A stretch of 64,000 bases of DNA from assembly GCF_029889905.1 (NCBI RefSeq), contig NZ_JARANZ010000001.1:310001-374000 (forward strand). The letters run 5' to 3'. Below the pieces are notes generated by a model that searched no databases, was not told where the DNA came from, and saw only the letters and a list, made by a program, of their open reading frames with translations. Source of the DNA: Chromohalobacter sp. 11-W (GTDB taxonomy: Bacteria; Pseudomonadota; Gammaproteobacteria; Pseudomonadales; Halomonadaceae). Positions 37,071 through 45,901 of this stretch are shown piece after piece; the first letter of the stretch is position 1; every line of letters starts with the position of its first letter. The translations under genes and the position numbers were made by a program.

Positions 37071-38288
37071 ATGATGAACGAGCCTCAAGCGCCTCGAGGC
37101 GAGTGGCCCTCGCCCGAGCGCGCTACGCTGAGCCTGGGCATGTTGCCGCTCAACGATGCTGCGCCATTGGTGGTGGCGCGAGAACGCGGCTTCTTCGCGG
37201 CGCAAGGGCTGGATGTGACACTGCAAGTCGAGTCGTCGTGGGCCGGTGTGCGCGATGGTATGCAACTCGGGCTCCTCGATGGTGCGCAAATGCTGCCCTT
37301 GATGCCGCTGGCCTCGACATTGGGATTCGATGGACGCCCTACGCCGATGCTTTCGGCACTGACACTAAACCTTGGCGGTAATGCCATCACCGTGTCCAAT
37401 GCGCTGTATGCCAGCATGCAGGCAGCCGACCCTGAGGCCATGGCGCAGGCACCGGTTTCCGCCCGTGCACTGGCGGCGGTGGTGCGCCAACGGCGAGCCG
37501 CTGGCGAGCCGGCGTTGCGTTTCGCTAGCGTGTATCCGTTTTCTTCGCACCGCTATCAGCTGCGCTATTGGCTGGCGGAAGGCGGTGTCGACCCTGATCG
37601 TGATCTCGAATTGCGCGTGGTGCCTCCGCCCTTGGTGGCGGAGCAACTCGAGGCCGGTTGGCTGGATGGCTACTGTGTCGGCGAACCCTGGAATACGCTC
37701 GCGGCGCGTCGGGAAAGCGGCCGCGTGCTGATCGGCAGTCATGCCATTTGGCAGCATGGGCAGGAAAAAGTCTTCGCGGTACGCGAGGCATGGGCCGATG
37801 CCTATCCGGCCACGCACCGCGCGGTGTTACGAGCGCTACTCGAGGCTTGCGCCTGGCTGGAAGCCCCGTCGCAGCGTATCGAGGCGGCACGCTTGATGTG
37901 CGAAAAGGGCTATCTGGACGTGCCACCCACCGTGGTGGAGGAAAGCATGGCGGCGGAAGGTACACCGGCGCCGCATGGCGCGAGTGTGTTCCATCGGCAT
38001 GCCGCGAACTTCCCTTGGCGGTCTCATCTACGCTGGTACGCTGAGCAGATGCGGCGTTGGCAGCACCTGGGTGTCACCACGCCAGCGCTCGAGGACTGCC
38101 TGACACGTTGCGTGCGGCCGGATCTTTTCCGCGAAGCGGCCGATGATCTTGGCATCAACTATCCGCTCGTCGATGACAAAAGCGAAGGCGAGCATACGAC
38201 CGAATGGTCGCTGGAAGGGCGCCGTGGCGATATCGCCATGGGGAGCGATCGGCTGTTGGGCGGCGGGCGTTTTTCGGGCCAAGGCTGA
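37071..38288 (+). CDS. nasS: Nitrate sensor NasS (NrtA/CmpA-like)
   Basis: A 405-residue periplasmic-binding-protein-like protein of the NrtA/NasS family (LSLGMLPLNDAAPLVVARERGFF at the start, GLLDGAQMLPLMPLA, and GYCVGEPWN in the middle). No signal peptide or lipobox is present, so it is cytoplasmic, which separates the sensor NasS from the transport component NrtA. It would bind nitrate and release NasT. AGGAG overlaps the nasT stop; two ATG codons are adjacent (37071 and 37074). Here nasT precedes nasS. Confidence 0.91.
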   Translation: MMNEPQAPRGEWPSPERATLSLGMLPLNDAAPLVVARERGFFAAQGLDVTLQVESSWAGVRDGMQLGLLDGAQMLPLMPLASTLGFDGRPTPMLSALTLNLGGNAITVSNALYASMQAADPEAMAQAPVSARALAAVVRQRRAAGEPALRFASVYPFSSHRYQLRYWLAEGGVDPDRDLELRVVPPPLVAEQLEAGWLDGYCVGEPWNTLAARRESGRVLIGSHAIWQHGQEKVFAVREAWADAYPATHRAVLRALLEACAWLEAPSQRIEAARLMCEKGYLDVPPTVVEESMAAEGTPAPHGASVFHRHAANFPWRSHLRWYAEQMRRWQHLGVTTPALEDCLTRCVRPDLFREAADDLGINYPLVDDKSEGEHTTEWSLEGRRGDIAMGSDRLLGGGRFSGQG

Positions 38289-38303
38289 ACGAGGCCCCAA
38301 ACG

Positions 38304-38336
38304 CAAATAGCCCCACCGCAATGGTGAGGCGATTTG
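38304..38336. terminator. Hairpin between nasS and the M23 peptidase gene
   Basis: CAAAT-GCC-CACC pairs with GGTG-GGC-ATTTG around GCAAT with three single mismatches. It is placed to terminate both converging genes, though without a clear T-run. Confidence 0.55.
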
Positions 38337-38357
38337 TGTGGATTCTCGGCGAGTTTT

Positions 38358-40019
38358 CTAGCCTTCGTCGCCCGGTTTCTCGTCGAGATGCACGCTTGCG
38401 ATGGCGGGTGTATCGCTGTCGCTTTCCAGTTTGGCGAGTAGCGGCTTGGATTCCTTCTGGAATGCCGCCAATGCCTTGCCTTCCAGACTCTGGTTTTCGG
38501 GCAACTTGACGCGCATGGCGTCCACGGAGCGGTTGTTGACCATTACCTCGTAGTGCAGGTGTGGGCCCGTGCTACCCCCCGTGTTGCCGGATAAGGCTAT
38601 TTTTTGACCCATCTCGACACGATCGCCTTCAGAGACGAGGCGTTTGGAGAGATGCATGTAGCGCGTCTTGTAGCCGTTGTCGTGGCGAATGACGAGGTAG
38701 TTGCCGGCGCCACCCGCCTGATAGGCGGACTTGATGACGCGGCCGGCAGCCGGTGCATCGACGGGCGTGCCGGTACGCATGGCGAAGTCCGTACCTCGGT
38801 GCGGGCTGATGCGTCCGGTGATTGGGTGCGTGCGCCGCAGATTGAACGGCGAGCTTATGCGATAGTGCCCCTCGAACGGATACCGGTTAAAGGCTGGATC
38901 GAGGCTCTGGCCGTCGGGCGTATAGAACTGGTCGTCGGCGTTATTGCGTACGACAGTCAGGTTCATGCGATCGCCTTGGTACTGAGCGGCGAGAATCCGT
39001 GAATCGACGCTTTCACCTTCCAGCATGTCGGATTCGACGAGTACCTGGAAATGATCGCCGGCACGCGTATTGCGGCGGAAATCCAATTTCTTCGAGAGCA
39101 GGCTCGTCAACTGGGCGACTTCGGCGCGAGAAAGCCCTGTGGATTCCGCCGAAAGAGTGAAGCTTCCGTTGACCGTGCCGGCAAAAAGACGCTGAGACGG
39201 TTCAGTGGCCTTGAGGATATTGGAGACGTCGAAATCGTCTTGGGGGGACTTGCGCTCAATCAAGTAGCCTTCACGTGCATTTTTCATGACACGCAGTGCG
39301 AGCAGGTCGCCTTCCTGATCGAACTTGTAATCGAACGAGCGCCCGACACGCCAGCGGGTCAAGGCGCTCTTGTCGGGAATGCTGTCCAGAATGTGCATGA
39401 CATCGCTGTACCCCAAGCCTAGGGTACGCTCCGCCGTCAAGGCGAACGTATCACCTTTCTGTACCGTATAGGTTTCCCATTCCGGCACGAATTCCTGCTG
39501 TGTAGCGATCTCGCGCTCAAGATCGGGGGGGCCATCCTCGTCGTGCAATTCCGTCGGGTCGATGGAAAAGTCTTCGTAGGACGTTCCGCCCAAGGCCTCA
39601 TCGTCGAGCTCGTCCTCGGAGAGAAGTCCAGGCAACTGAATGGCCGCGTGGAGAGCCTCGGCGGCGAGGTAAGGAGGAGCGGCATGTGCCTTGAAGGCGG
39701 GCGCCTCGGCCACGGTGTCATCAGCCGCGTGTGCCTTGTCGACGAAGTCGACATCGACGATTTCCTGAGCCTTGAGCTCGCTCAGAGGAATGTCGCGCGT
39801 GGTGACGGTTTCCAAGGTGTCGAGGGCATTGCTCGCCAACGAAGGAGACGACGAACGAGAGTCGTCGACGTCTTGAGTGATCTGGTGAGTGGCTGAAGTG
39901 CCACCATTGTCGTCGATGACGGTAACGATTTTGTGCGCGCCCAGCATGGTCACCATGGTGGCGACCGGTAACAAAATTAATTTATGTGTGCGGGGCAGCG
40001 AATGAAGAATCCGCAGCAT
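38358..40019 (-). CDS. M23-family murein endopeptidase with membrane anchor (MepM-like)
   Basis: A 553-residue protein with a short N-terminal cytoplasmic stretch and one hydrophobic segment (residues about 14-30), a low-complexity acidic linker, a LysM/OapA-like domain (YTVQKGDTFALTAERTLGLGY) and a C-terminal LytM/M23 domain. Zinc ligands are in HRGTDFAMR and GPHLHYEVM, all present. Such enzymes cut peptide cross-links in the periplasm during cell-wall growth. The domain order matches MepM/YebA. It stands alone, converging on nasS. Confidence 0.9.
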   Translation of the reverse strand: MLRILHSLPRTHKLILLPVATMVTMLGAHKIVTVIDDNGGTSATHQITQDVDDSRSSSPSLASNALDTLETVTTRDIPLSELKAQEIVDVDFVDKAHAADDTVAEAPAFKAHAAPPYLAAEALHAAIQLPGLLSEDELDDEALGGTSYEDFSIDPTELHDEDGPPDLEREIATQQEFVPEWETYTVQKGDTFALTAERTLGLGYSDVMHILDSIPDKSALTRWRVGRSFDYKFDQEGDLLALRVMKNAREGYLIERKSPQDDFDVSNILKATEPSQRLFAGTVNGSFTLSAESTGLSRAEVAQLTSLLSKKLDFRRNTRAGDHFQVLVESDMLEGESVDSRILAAQYQGDRMNLTVVRNNADDQFYTPDGQSLDPAFNRYPFEGHYRISSPFNLRRTHPITGRISPHRGTDFAMRTGTPVDAPAAGRVIKSAYQAGGAGNYLVIRHDNGYKTRYMHLSKRLVSEGDRVEMGQKIALSGNTGGSTGPHLHYEVMVNNRSVDAMRVKLPENQSLEGKALAAFQKESKPLLAKLESDSDTPAIASVHLDEKPGDEG

Positions 40020-40208
40020 GATAAATAGAAGCCGTATACGTGAACGTTAAATAGATAAAAGGCATCGAAACGATAACTCATGCTAAATGAAATGCCTATC
40101 CTGTTCATGCATACAGCATAGGCAAGCCGATGTTATCCGCTTGCCTATAACGTGGCTATGTTGGTAGTCCTTTACCGGTGCCATGCGATGTACCGTAGCG
40201 ACATGATT

Positions 40209-41057
40209 TTAGTCGGTCAAGCTGCCGTCTCGATAGGCCTGCATGGCGGCCTCCAGCTCGTCGCGCGAGTTCATCACGAAAGGCCCGTAGTGGGCGATAG
40301 GCTCGCGGTGGGGGGTGCCACGCAAGAGCAAAGCGCCGGCCTTGCCGTTTGATTCCAGGGTGAGCGTATCGCCTGCCTCGAGCACTGCGAGATGACCAGC
40401 GTTTACCACTTGGTTACCAATCTTTACCGTACCTAGATAGGCATATACCAGCAGAGTCTCGTCACCTAGTTGCGTTAGCGACAAGGTACCCGATTCGAGC
40501 CGTACATCGGCGACGCCAGCATCGCCGGCCAGGGCATCGAGGGGGCCGTCGACGCTGGCCGTGGCATTTTGCCAGCGACCGCCGAGAGCGACCAAGTGAG
40601 CGGCTTGCCCTTCGAGACGTGGCATTTCCTGCGCGCGTATATCGCGGTAAGTGGCTGTGCTTAATTTATCGCGTGCCGGTAGGTTGATCCACAACTGGAA
40701 GGCGTGGAGTCCTTGGCTGTCGGTCAGCGGCATCTCGGAATGGATCATCCCGCGTCCGGTGTGCATCCATTGCGCATCGCCGGCATGAATGGTGCTGCTG
40801 TGACCTAGGTGGTCTTCGTGCGTTAGCCCCCCGTGAATGACATAGGTAAGCGTCTGCATGCCCCGGTGTGGGTGTGGAGGAAAGCCCCCGATATAGTCAT
40901 CGGGCCGATCGGACCCCAGCTCGTCGAGCATGAGAAAAGGATCGAGCCCACCTTCGAAGTCGTGGAGGCGCTTGATCTTGACGCCATCGCCGTCTTGGCT
41001 TGGGTGGCTAGAGCGAATGTGTTTGATCTGGCGGTCAGCCTGCGTCGTGTGTGTCAT
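40209..41057 (-). CDS. Pirin-family protein
   Basis: A 282-residue double beta-barrel cupin. The N-terminal metal-binding signature FPPHPHRGMQTLTYV (near residue 50), HLGHSS and the downstream MIHSEMP supply His and Glu ligands. Some bacterial pirins have quercetinase activity and others bind or regulate partner enzymes; function is not readable. ATG 41057 follows AGAGGG; a longer upstream frame lacks a site. It is divergent from a LysR gene, with a 93-bp AT-rich spacer, and is probably its target. Confidence 0.9.
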   Translation of the reverse strand: MTHTTQADRQIKHIRSSHPSQDGDGVKIKRLHDFEGGLDPFLMLDELGSDRPDDYIGGFPPHPHRGMQTLTYVIHGGLTHEDHLGHSSTIHAGDAQWMHTGRGMIHSEMPLTDSQGLHAFQLWINLPARDKLSTATYRDIRAQEMPRLEGQAAHLVALGGRWQNATASVDGPLDALAGDAGVADVRLESGTLSLTQLGDETLLVYAYLGTVKIGNQVVNAGHLAVLEAGDTLTLESNGKAGALLLRGTPHREPIAHYGPFVMNSRDELEAAMQAYRDGSLTD

Positions 41058-41150
41058 GGTGAACCCTCTTGATGACCATGACTGGCATTCTAGTTCGTAT
41101 TTTTCGAAAATTAATCGCATATTTTTGCTCCTAACCTTCGGGATAATCGA

Positions 41151-42065
41151 ATGGTCAATGTCACGTTAGCGCAATGGCGAATGCTCGCCGCCGTGGTCGA
41201 TCATGGCGGTTTCGCACGTGCCGCCGAAGCCGTGCACAAGAGTCCTTCCACGCTCAATCACGCGGTGCACAAGCTTGAAGAGCAGTTAGGCGTCCAGGTG
41301 CTGGAACCCGTGGGGCGCCAGGTGCGATTGACCGAGGCGGGCGACATGTTGCTACGTCGTGCCCGGCAATTGCTGGAAAGCGCCGAGGCCCTGGAAGATG
41401 TCGCCGGGCGCTTGGGCGAGGGGCTCGAAGCCGAGGTGGTGATCGCCGTCGATCAGATCTTTCCGACGGATGCCTTGGCGCATGCGTTGGACAGTGTCTC
41501 GCGCCACTATCCCCATGTTCGCGTGCAACTGCATGAAACCGTGCTCAATGGCGGTGTCGAGATGCTCTACGATGGACGAGCCGACCTGGTGGTGTCCGGC
41601 ATCGCCGCCCAGGGTTTTCTGGGCGAGCCATTGGTCAACGTGGAGTTTTTGGCTGTCTCGCATCCCGAGCATCCCCTGCAGCATCTGGGACGTGAACTCG
41701 ACCTGCGCGATCTGGAGCAGCATCGTCAATTGGTGGTGCGAGATTCGGCGCTACATCAGTCGATGGATGCCGGGTGGCTCAAGGCTGAGCAGCGCTGGAC
41801 CCTGAGTCACCTGGTGACGTCGTTCGACATGCTGTGCCGTGGGTTGGGGTTCGCCTGGATGCCGACGACCCGCATTCGCGAGGCATTGCGCATGGGGGCG
41901 CTTGTCCCCTTGCCTCTGGCGCTCGGGGGGCGTCGCGAAACGCCGATGCAGTTAATCTTTCGCGACCGGGACCGCGCCGGGCCCGCCACGCGGGCGTTGG
42001 CGGCGGCCCTGCACGAAGCCGTGACCGATTGCTGTGATGAACATTCGATAGAAACGAATGATTAG
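41151..42065 (+). CDS. LysR-family transcriptional regulator
   Basis: A 304-residue LysR protein: N-terminal helix-turn-helix (WRMLAAVVDHGGFARAAEAVHKSPSTLNHAVHKLEE region, residues 9-44) and a substrate-binding domain (VIAVDQIFPTDALAHALD onward). The spacing to the pirin gene and the divergent arrangement suggest it controls pirin. No effector can be named. Confidence 0.87.
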   Translation: MVNVTLAQWRMLAAVVDHGGFARAAEAVHKSPSTLNHAVHKLEEQLGVQVLEPVGRQVRLTEAGDMLLRRARQLLESAEALEDVAGRLGEGLEAEVVIAVDQIFPTDALAHALDSVSRHYPHVRVQLHETVLNGGVEMLYDGRADLVVSGIAAQGFLGEPLVNVEFLAVSHPEHPLQHLGRELDLRDLEQHRQLVVRDSALHQSMDAGWLKAEQRWTLSHLVTSFDMLCRGLGFAWMPTTRIREALRMGALVPLPLALGGRRETPMQLIFRDRDRAGPATRALAAALHEAVTDCCDEHSIETND

Positions 42066-42180
42066 GGCGCTTTAATGCGCTTGAGCATCGAATCAATCGT
42101 TCTATGCTGAGCGGCATCGAGGATGGCCAAGCGCCGGCCATCCGCTCAATAAGCGTCAGGATCGGTGTAGGAGTAAAGAT

Positions 42181-43182
42181 ATGGGACTGTTGATCGAAGG
42201 ACGTTGGCACGACCAGTGGTATGACACCAAGAAGCACGGTGGTGAGTTCGTTCGCGAGTCCGCCCAGTTGCGTGACTGGGTGACGCCGGACGGTGCGCCG
42301 GGACCGCAAGGCCAGCCGGGTATCGCGGCCGAGGCGGGGCGCTTCCATCTGTATGTGTCGCTGGCGTGCCCGTGGGCGCATCGCACCCTGATCATGCGCA
42401 AGCTCAAGGGGCTCGAGGACTTGGTCGGTGTATCACATACCAGTCCGCTGATGCTGGAGCAGGGCTGGTCCTACGCCATCGACGAGGGCTCGAGTGGCGA
42501 TCCGCTCAATGGCGTCGACTACCACCACCAGCTTTATACGCTGACCGATGCGCATTATACCGGGCGCGTAACGGTGCCGGCGCTGTGGGACAAGCGTGAG
42601 AAACGTATCATCAACAATGAGTCCGCCGACTTGGTACGCATGCTGGGTGGGGCATTCGATGATTTGACCGGTAACCGGCTGGATCTTTATCCAGAGGATC
42701 TCCGCGAGACCATCGATGCCGTCAACGCCGATGTTTATGATCACATCAACAATGGTGTTTACAAGGCTGGCTTCGCCACGCAGCAGGCGGTCTACGAGAA
42801 ACACGTCAAGGCGTTGTTCGAGGCACTCGAGCGGCTCGAGTCACGGCTCGCCACGCAGCGTTATCTTGCCGGTGAGTGGCTGACCGAGGCGGACATTCGG
42901 CTATTCACCACGTTGATCCGCTTCGACGCCGTCTATCACGGACACTTCAAGTGCAATCTCCGGCGTATCGAAGATTATCCCAATTTGTCGAATTATCTGC
43001 GCGAGCTCTATCAATGGCCAGGCATTGCCGAGACGGTGAATTTCGATCACATCAAGCGCCATTACTATTATAGCCACGACACCATCAACCCCACGCGCAT
43101 CGTCCCCAAGGGGCCGGTACTGACGCTGGAGCGTCCCCATGACCGCGAGCGGTTGCCGGGCAAGGGGATTCGTGGCGCTTAG
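42181..43182 (+). CDS. yqjG: Glutathionyl-hydroquinone reductase (Xi-class GST, YqjG type)
   Basis: A 333-residue cytoplasmic glutathione transferase. The nucleophile Cys is in the diagnostic SLACPWAHRTLI near residue 63, and the C-terminal helical domain ends with the conserved HIKRHYYYSHDTINPTRIVPKGP. Such enzymes reduce glutathionyl-hydroquinones. Length is normal. AGGAGTAAAGAT precedes the ATG. It converges on the YaiI gene with 9 bp between stops. Confidence 0.92.
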   Translation: MGLLIEGRWHDQWYDTKKHGGEFVRESAQLRDWVTPDGAPGPQGQPGIAAEAGRFHLYVSLACPWAHRTLIMRKLKGLEDLVGVSHTSPLMLEQGWSYAIDEGSSGDPLNGVDYHHQLYTLTDAHYTGRVTVPALWDKREKRIINNESADLVRMLGGAFDDLTGNRLDLYPEDLRETIDAVNADVYDHINNGVYKAGFATQQAVYEKHVKALFEALERLESRLATQRYLAGEWLTEADIRLFTTLIRFDAVYHGHFKCNLRRIEDYPNLSNYLRELYQWPGIAETVNFDHIKRHYYYSHDTINPTRIVPKGPVLTLERPHDRERLPGKGIRGA

Positions 43183-43191
43183 ATCGATGTA

Positions 43192-43650
43192 TCAACGTCG
43201 CTGTTGGGCGCGTGTCAGCCAGCGATCGAGCGCATTGGCGAAGGTGCGTCGTTCGACGTCGCCATAAGGTTTGGGGCCACCGGTATGCTCGCCGCTGGCG
43301 CGTAGGGTTTCCATGAAGTCACGCATCTGTACCTGGGCGCGAATACTGTCGCGGGTCAGCGTTTCGCCACGATTGGTGATGACCTCGGCCTCGCGCGCCA
43401 ATGCGGCCTCCGCCAGAGGCAAGTCGGCGGTAACAACGAGGTCGCCCGGCGACACTCGGTCGACGATGGCGTCGTCGGCGGCATCGAAGCCACCGGGAAC
43501 GGCCAGCGCGCTGACCCAGGCCGAGGGCGGCAAGGGCAGGCGGTGATTGGCGACGAAGCGTGTCGGCGTTTGAGTGCGCTCGGCGGCACGTACGATGACT
43601 TCGCGGGCATGACGCGGACACGCGTCGGCGTCGATCCACAACGTCGGCAT
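43192..43650 (-). CDS. yaiI: YaiI/YqxD-family protein (DUF188)
   Basis: A 152-residue protein starting LWIDADACPRHAREVIVRAA, the family opening, with ADLPLAEAAL and a late KPYGDVERRTFANALDRWL. The conserved acidic residues suggest a PIN/NYN-type nuclease fold; no activity has been settled for the family. ATG 43650 follows GAGGGAG. A longer in-frame upstream extension crosses non-coding DNA. Confidence 0.9.
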   Translation of the reverse strand: MPTLWIDADACPRHAREVIVRAAERTQTPTRFVANHRLPLPPSAWVSALAVPGGFDAADDAIVDRVSPGDLVVTADLPLAEAALAREAEVITNRGETLTRDSIRAQVQMRDFMETLRASGEHTGGPKPYGDVERRTFANALDRWLTRAQQRR

Positions 43651-44045
43651 GGGGAGACTCCCTCGATAAGCTAATAGGGCTTGATGAACGAATAAGATTG
43701 GGCAAAGCCATTGGTCGATGGTAGTATGCCACCTCCTCGCATGTGTTGACCCCTCCATCCTGTATTCGTCCCTGTGCGATGTGCCTTCCACCCAACGTGG
43801 ATAGAGCCTAAAGGACGTTTCTGCGCAAGGCGCATTGCCCGCTCGCTTCGAGCCGGCCGTGAGAGCGCTTGCCGCATCGATGGCGCGCCACGACGCGTAA
43901 GGTCGCCACAGCTGCCGCGTATGCGGCAGGACGCAGGTGCTGCGACCGGCGCCTTTTGTTTCGATGCCCCAGGCCGAGCGGCCGATGGGCAATGAAGGCG
44001 CCTTGAATTTTTCCGCCGGTTCGCTCCGGCTATCCAAGGTGTGAC
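43651..44045. promoter_or_regulatory. Structured leader region upstream of deaD
   Basis: The 395-bp gap holds no gene. A perfect hairpin CTGCCGC-GTAT-GCGGCAG lies at 43912-43929, and GGCGCCTT (43948-43955) can pair with AAGGCGCC (43995-44002). Long structured leaders are known for cold-shock DEAD-box helicase genes, so this may be an autoregulated 5' region. Confidence 0.45.
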
Positions 44046-45758
44046 ATGACCACGACTCCCGCTGCCTCGCCGACTTTCGCCGAGCTTTCGCTGCCGTCTG
44101 TTCTTCTTTCTACGCTCGAATCATTGGGATATGAGACGCCCTCACTGATTCAGTCTAAAACCATTCCCGCGCTGCTTGAAGGGCGCGATGTGCTGGGCCA
44201 GGCCCAGACCGGTACGGGCAAGACCGCTGCCTTTGCCTTGCCGCTGTTGTCGCGTCTGGACCTCAAGCGTCGCGAGCCGCAAGTGCTGGTGCTTGCGCCG
44301 ACGCGTGAGCTGGCACAGCAGGTTGCCGCTTCTTTCGTCCAGTACGGCCGTGACCTCAAGGGGCTTGAGGTTCTCAGCCTGTGTGGTGGCCAAGAGTATC
44401 GCGAACAGCTCAGTGGGTTGCGCCGTGGCGCCCAGGTTATCGTGGGCACGCCGGGACGCGTGATCGACCACCTCAACCGTGGCAGCCTCAAACTCGACGG
44501 CCTCAATGCGTTGGTACTCGACGAGGCCGACGAAATGCTGCGCATGGGCTTCATCGATGACGTCAAGCGTGTGGTCTCCGACACGCCGAAAGAGGCGCAG
44601 CGCGTATTTTTCTCCGCGACCTTGCCCAATGAAATCTCGCGCATCGTCGATCATTACCTGGTCGATCCGCTCAGGATCATGATCGAAACCAAGACCAAGA
44701 CGGCCGAAGGCATCGAGCAGCGCTTGGTGCGTATCGAAGGTGGCGCCAAGCTGGAGGCGTTATCGCGCTTGCTCGAGGTCGAGCCGGTGGACGCCGCCAT
44801 CGCTTTCGTGCGCACACGTGCCGCCTGCACCACGCTGGTCGAGCAATTGTTGGCGCGTGGCGTGAACGCGGCGGCGCTGTCCGGCGACCTGGATCAAAGT
44901 CTGCGCGAGCGGACCGTCGATCGCCTCAAGCGTGGCAAGGTCGATGTCCTCATCGCCACCGACGTTGCCGCGCGCGGTCTCGACGTGCCGCGTATCACGC
45001 ACGTTTTCAACTACGACCTGCCGCAAGACGGCGAGGCGTATACCCACCGCATCGGGCGGACGGGGCGCGCTGGACGCAAGGGCGTGGCGATTACCTTCGC
45101 CGGTGGCCGCGAGCAGCGCCGCGTACGTGATATGGAGCGTGTGACCGGTCAGCCGATGCAGGAAGTCGAGCTGCCCGATGAGTCTGTCATCCGTGCCCAT
45201 CGCGACAAGCTGTTCCGTGAGCGTGTGCTGAAGACGCTGGAGCAAGGCAGCGACTATCAGCGTGAGCTGATCGAAGGCTTGGCCGACGACGGTTATGATC
45301 CCGTGGACCTGGCTTGTGCCATGGCCAGCATGGCGCGTTCCGGCGAGGCCCCCATCGGTCGCTTGCCGAAGCCGGGCGAGCGTCGTCCCGCCCGCCAGGG
45401 GGGTGGTCGCGACGAAAAACCCAATCGTCGTGATCGTGGCCCGAGCGCTGGCATGACGCGTTACCGCGTGTCGGTAGGTCATAAGGATGGCGTCAAGCCC
45501 GGCCAATTGGTAGGTGCATTGGCCAATGAAGGCGGCATCGACGGTGGCAAGATCGGTCGTATCGACATCCGCAATGCCTTCTCTGTGGTCGAATTGCCGA
45601 GTACGCTGCCGACCGCTGTGCTGTCGCGCATCGGCCAAGCGCGTGTCGCCGGTCGTCCGCTGGAGATTGCCGAGGATCGTGGCGGTGACCAGGAGCGTGC
45701 CCCGCGGCGTCAACGTGAAAACGGAGACGCTCCCCAGCGGAATCGCTCGCAAGCGTGA
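44046..45758 (+). CDS. deaD: ATP-dependent RNA helicase DeaD (CsdA)
   Basis: A 570-residue DEAD-box helicase. Motifs in order: AQTGTGKT, APTRELAQQV, TPGRVIDHL, DEAD, SAT, VLIATDVAARGLD and HRIGRTGR. After the two RecA domains comes a DeaD-type C-terminal part with a DbpA-like RNA-binding domain (RYRVSVGHKDGVKPGQLVGALAN, about residues 472-545) and an Arg-rich tail. It unwinds RNA in ribosome assembly and decay, especially in the cold. The RNA-binding domain and length favour DeaD over RhlE. Confidence 0.94.
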   Translation: MTTTPAASPTFAELSLPSVLLSTLESLGYETPSLIQSKTIPALLEGRDVLGQAQTGTGKTAAFALPLLSRLDLKRREPQVLVLAPTRELAQQVAASFVQYGRDLKGLEVLSLCGGQEYREQLSGLRRGAQVIVGTPGRVIDHLNRGSLKLDGLNALVLDEADEMLRMGFIDDVKRVVSDTPKEAQRVFFSATLPNEISRIVDHYLVDPLRIMIETKTKTAEGIEQRLVRIEGGAKLEALSRLLEVEPVDAAIAFVRTRAACTTLVEQLLARGVNAAALSGDLDQSLRERTVDRLKRGKVDVLIATDVAARGLDVPRITHVFNYDLPQDGEAYTHRIGRTGRAGRKGVAITFAGGREQRRVRDMERVTGQPMQEVELPDESVIRAHRDKLFRERVLKTLEQGSDYQRELIEGLADDGYDPVDLACAMASMARSGEAPIGRLPKPGERRPARQGGGRDEKPNRRDRGPSAGMTRYRVSVGHKDGVKPGQLVGALANEGGIDGGKIGRIDIRNAFSVVELPSTLPTAVLSRIGQARVAGRPLEIAEDRGGDQERAPRRQRENGDAPQRNRSQA

Positions 45759-45808
45759 TCTAGCCGCTAACGGCTCGCGCGCCGCTCGTCACCTGACGAG
45801 CGGCCATG

Positions 45809-45850
45809 AAAAACGCCCCATGGCAATGTTACTGCCATGGGGCGTTTTGC
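45809..45850. terminator. Strong terminator after deaD
   Basis: AAAACGCCCCATGGCA pairs with TGCCATGGGGCGTTTT around a seven-base loop; it can work in both directions. A second perfect hairpin GCCGCTCGTC-acct-GACGAGCGGC precedes it at 45781-45804. Confidence 0.92.
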
Positions 45851-45901
45851 GTTGCTGATGGCCCTCATCGCGAAGGACTCAGGCACATCAGGAGGGAACG
45901 T

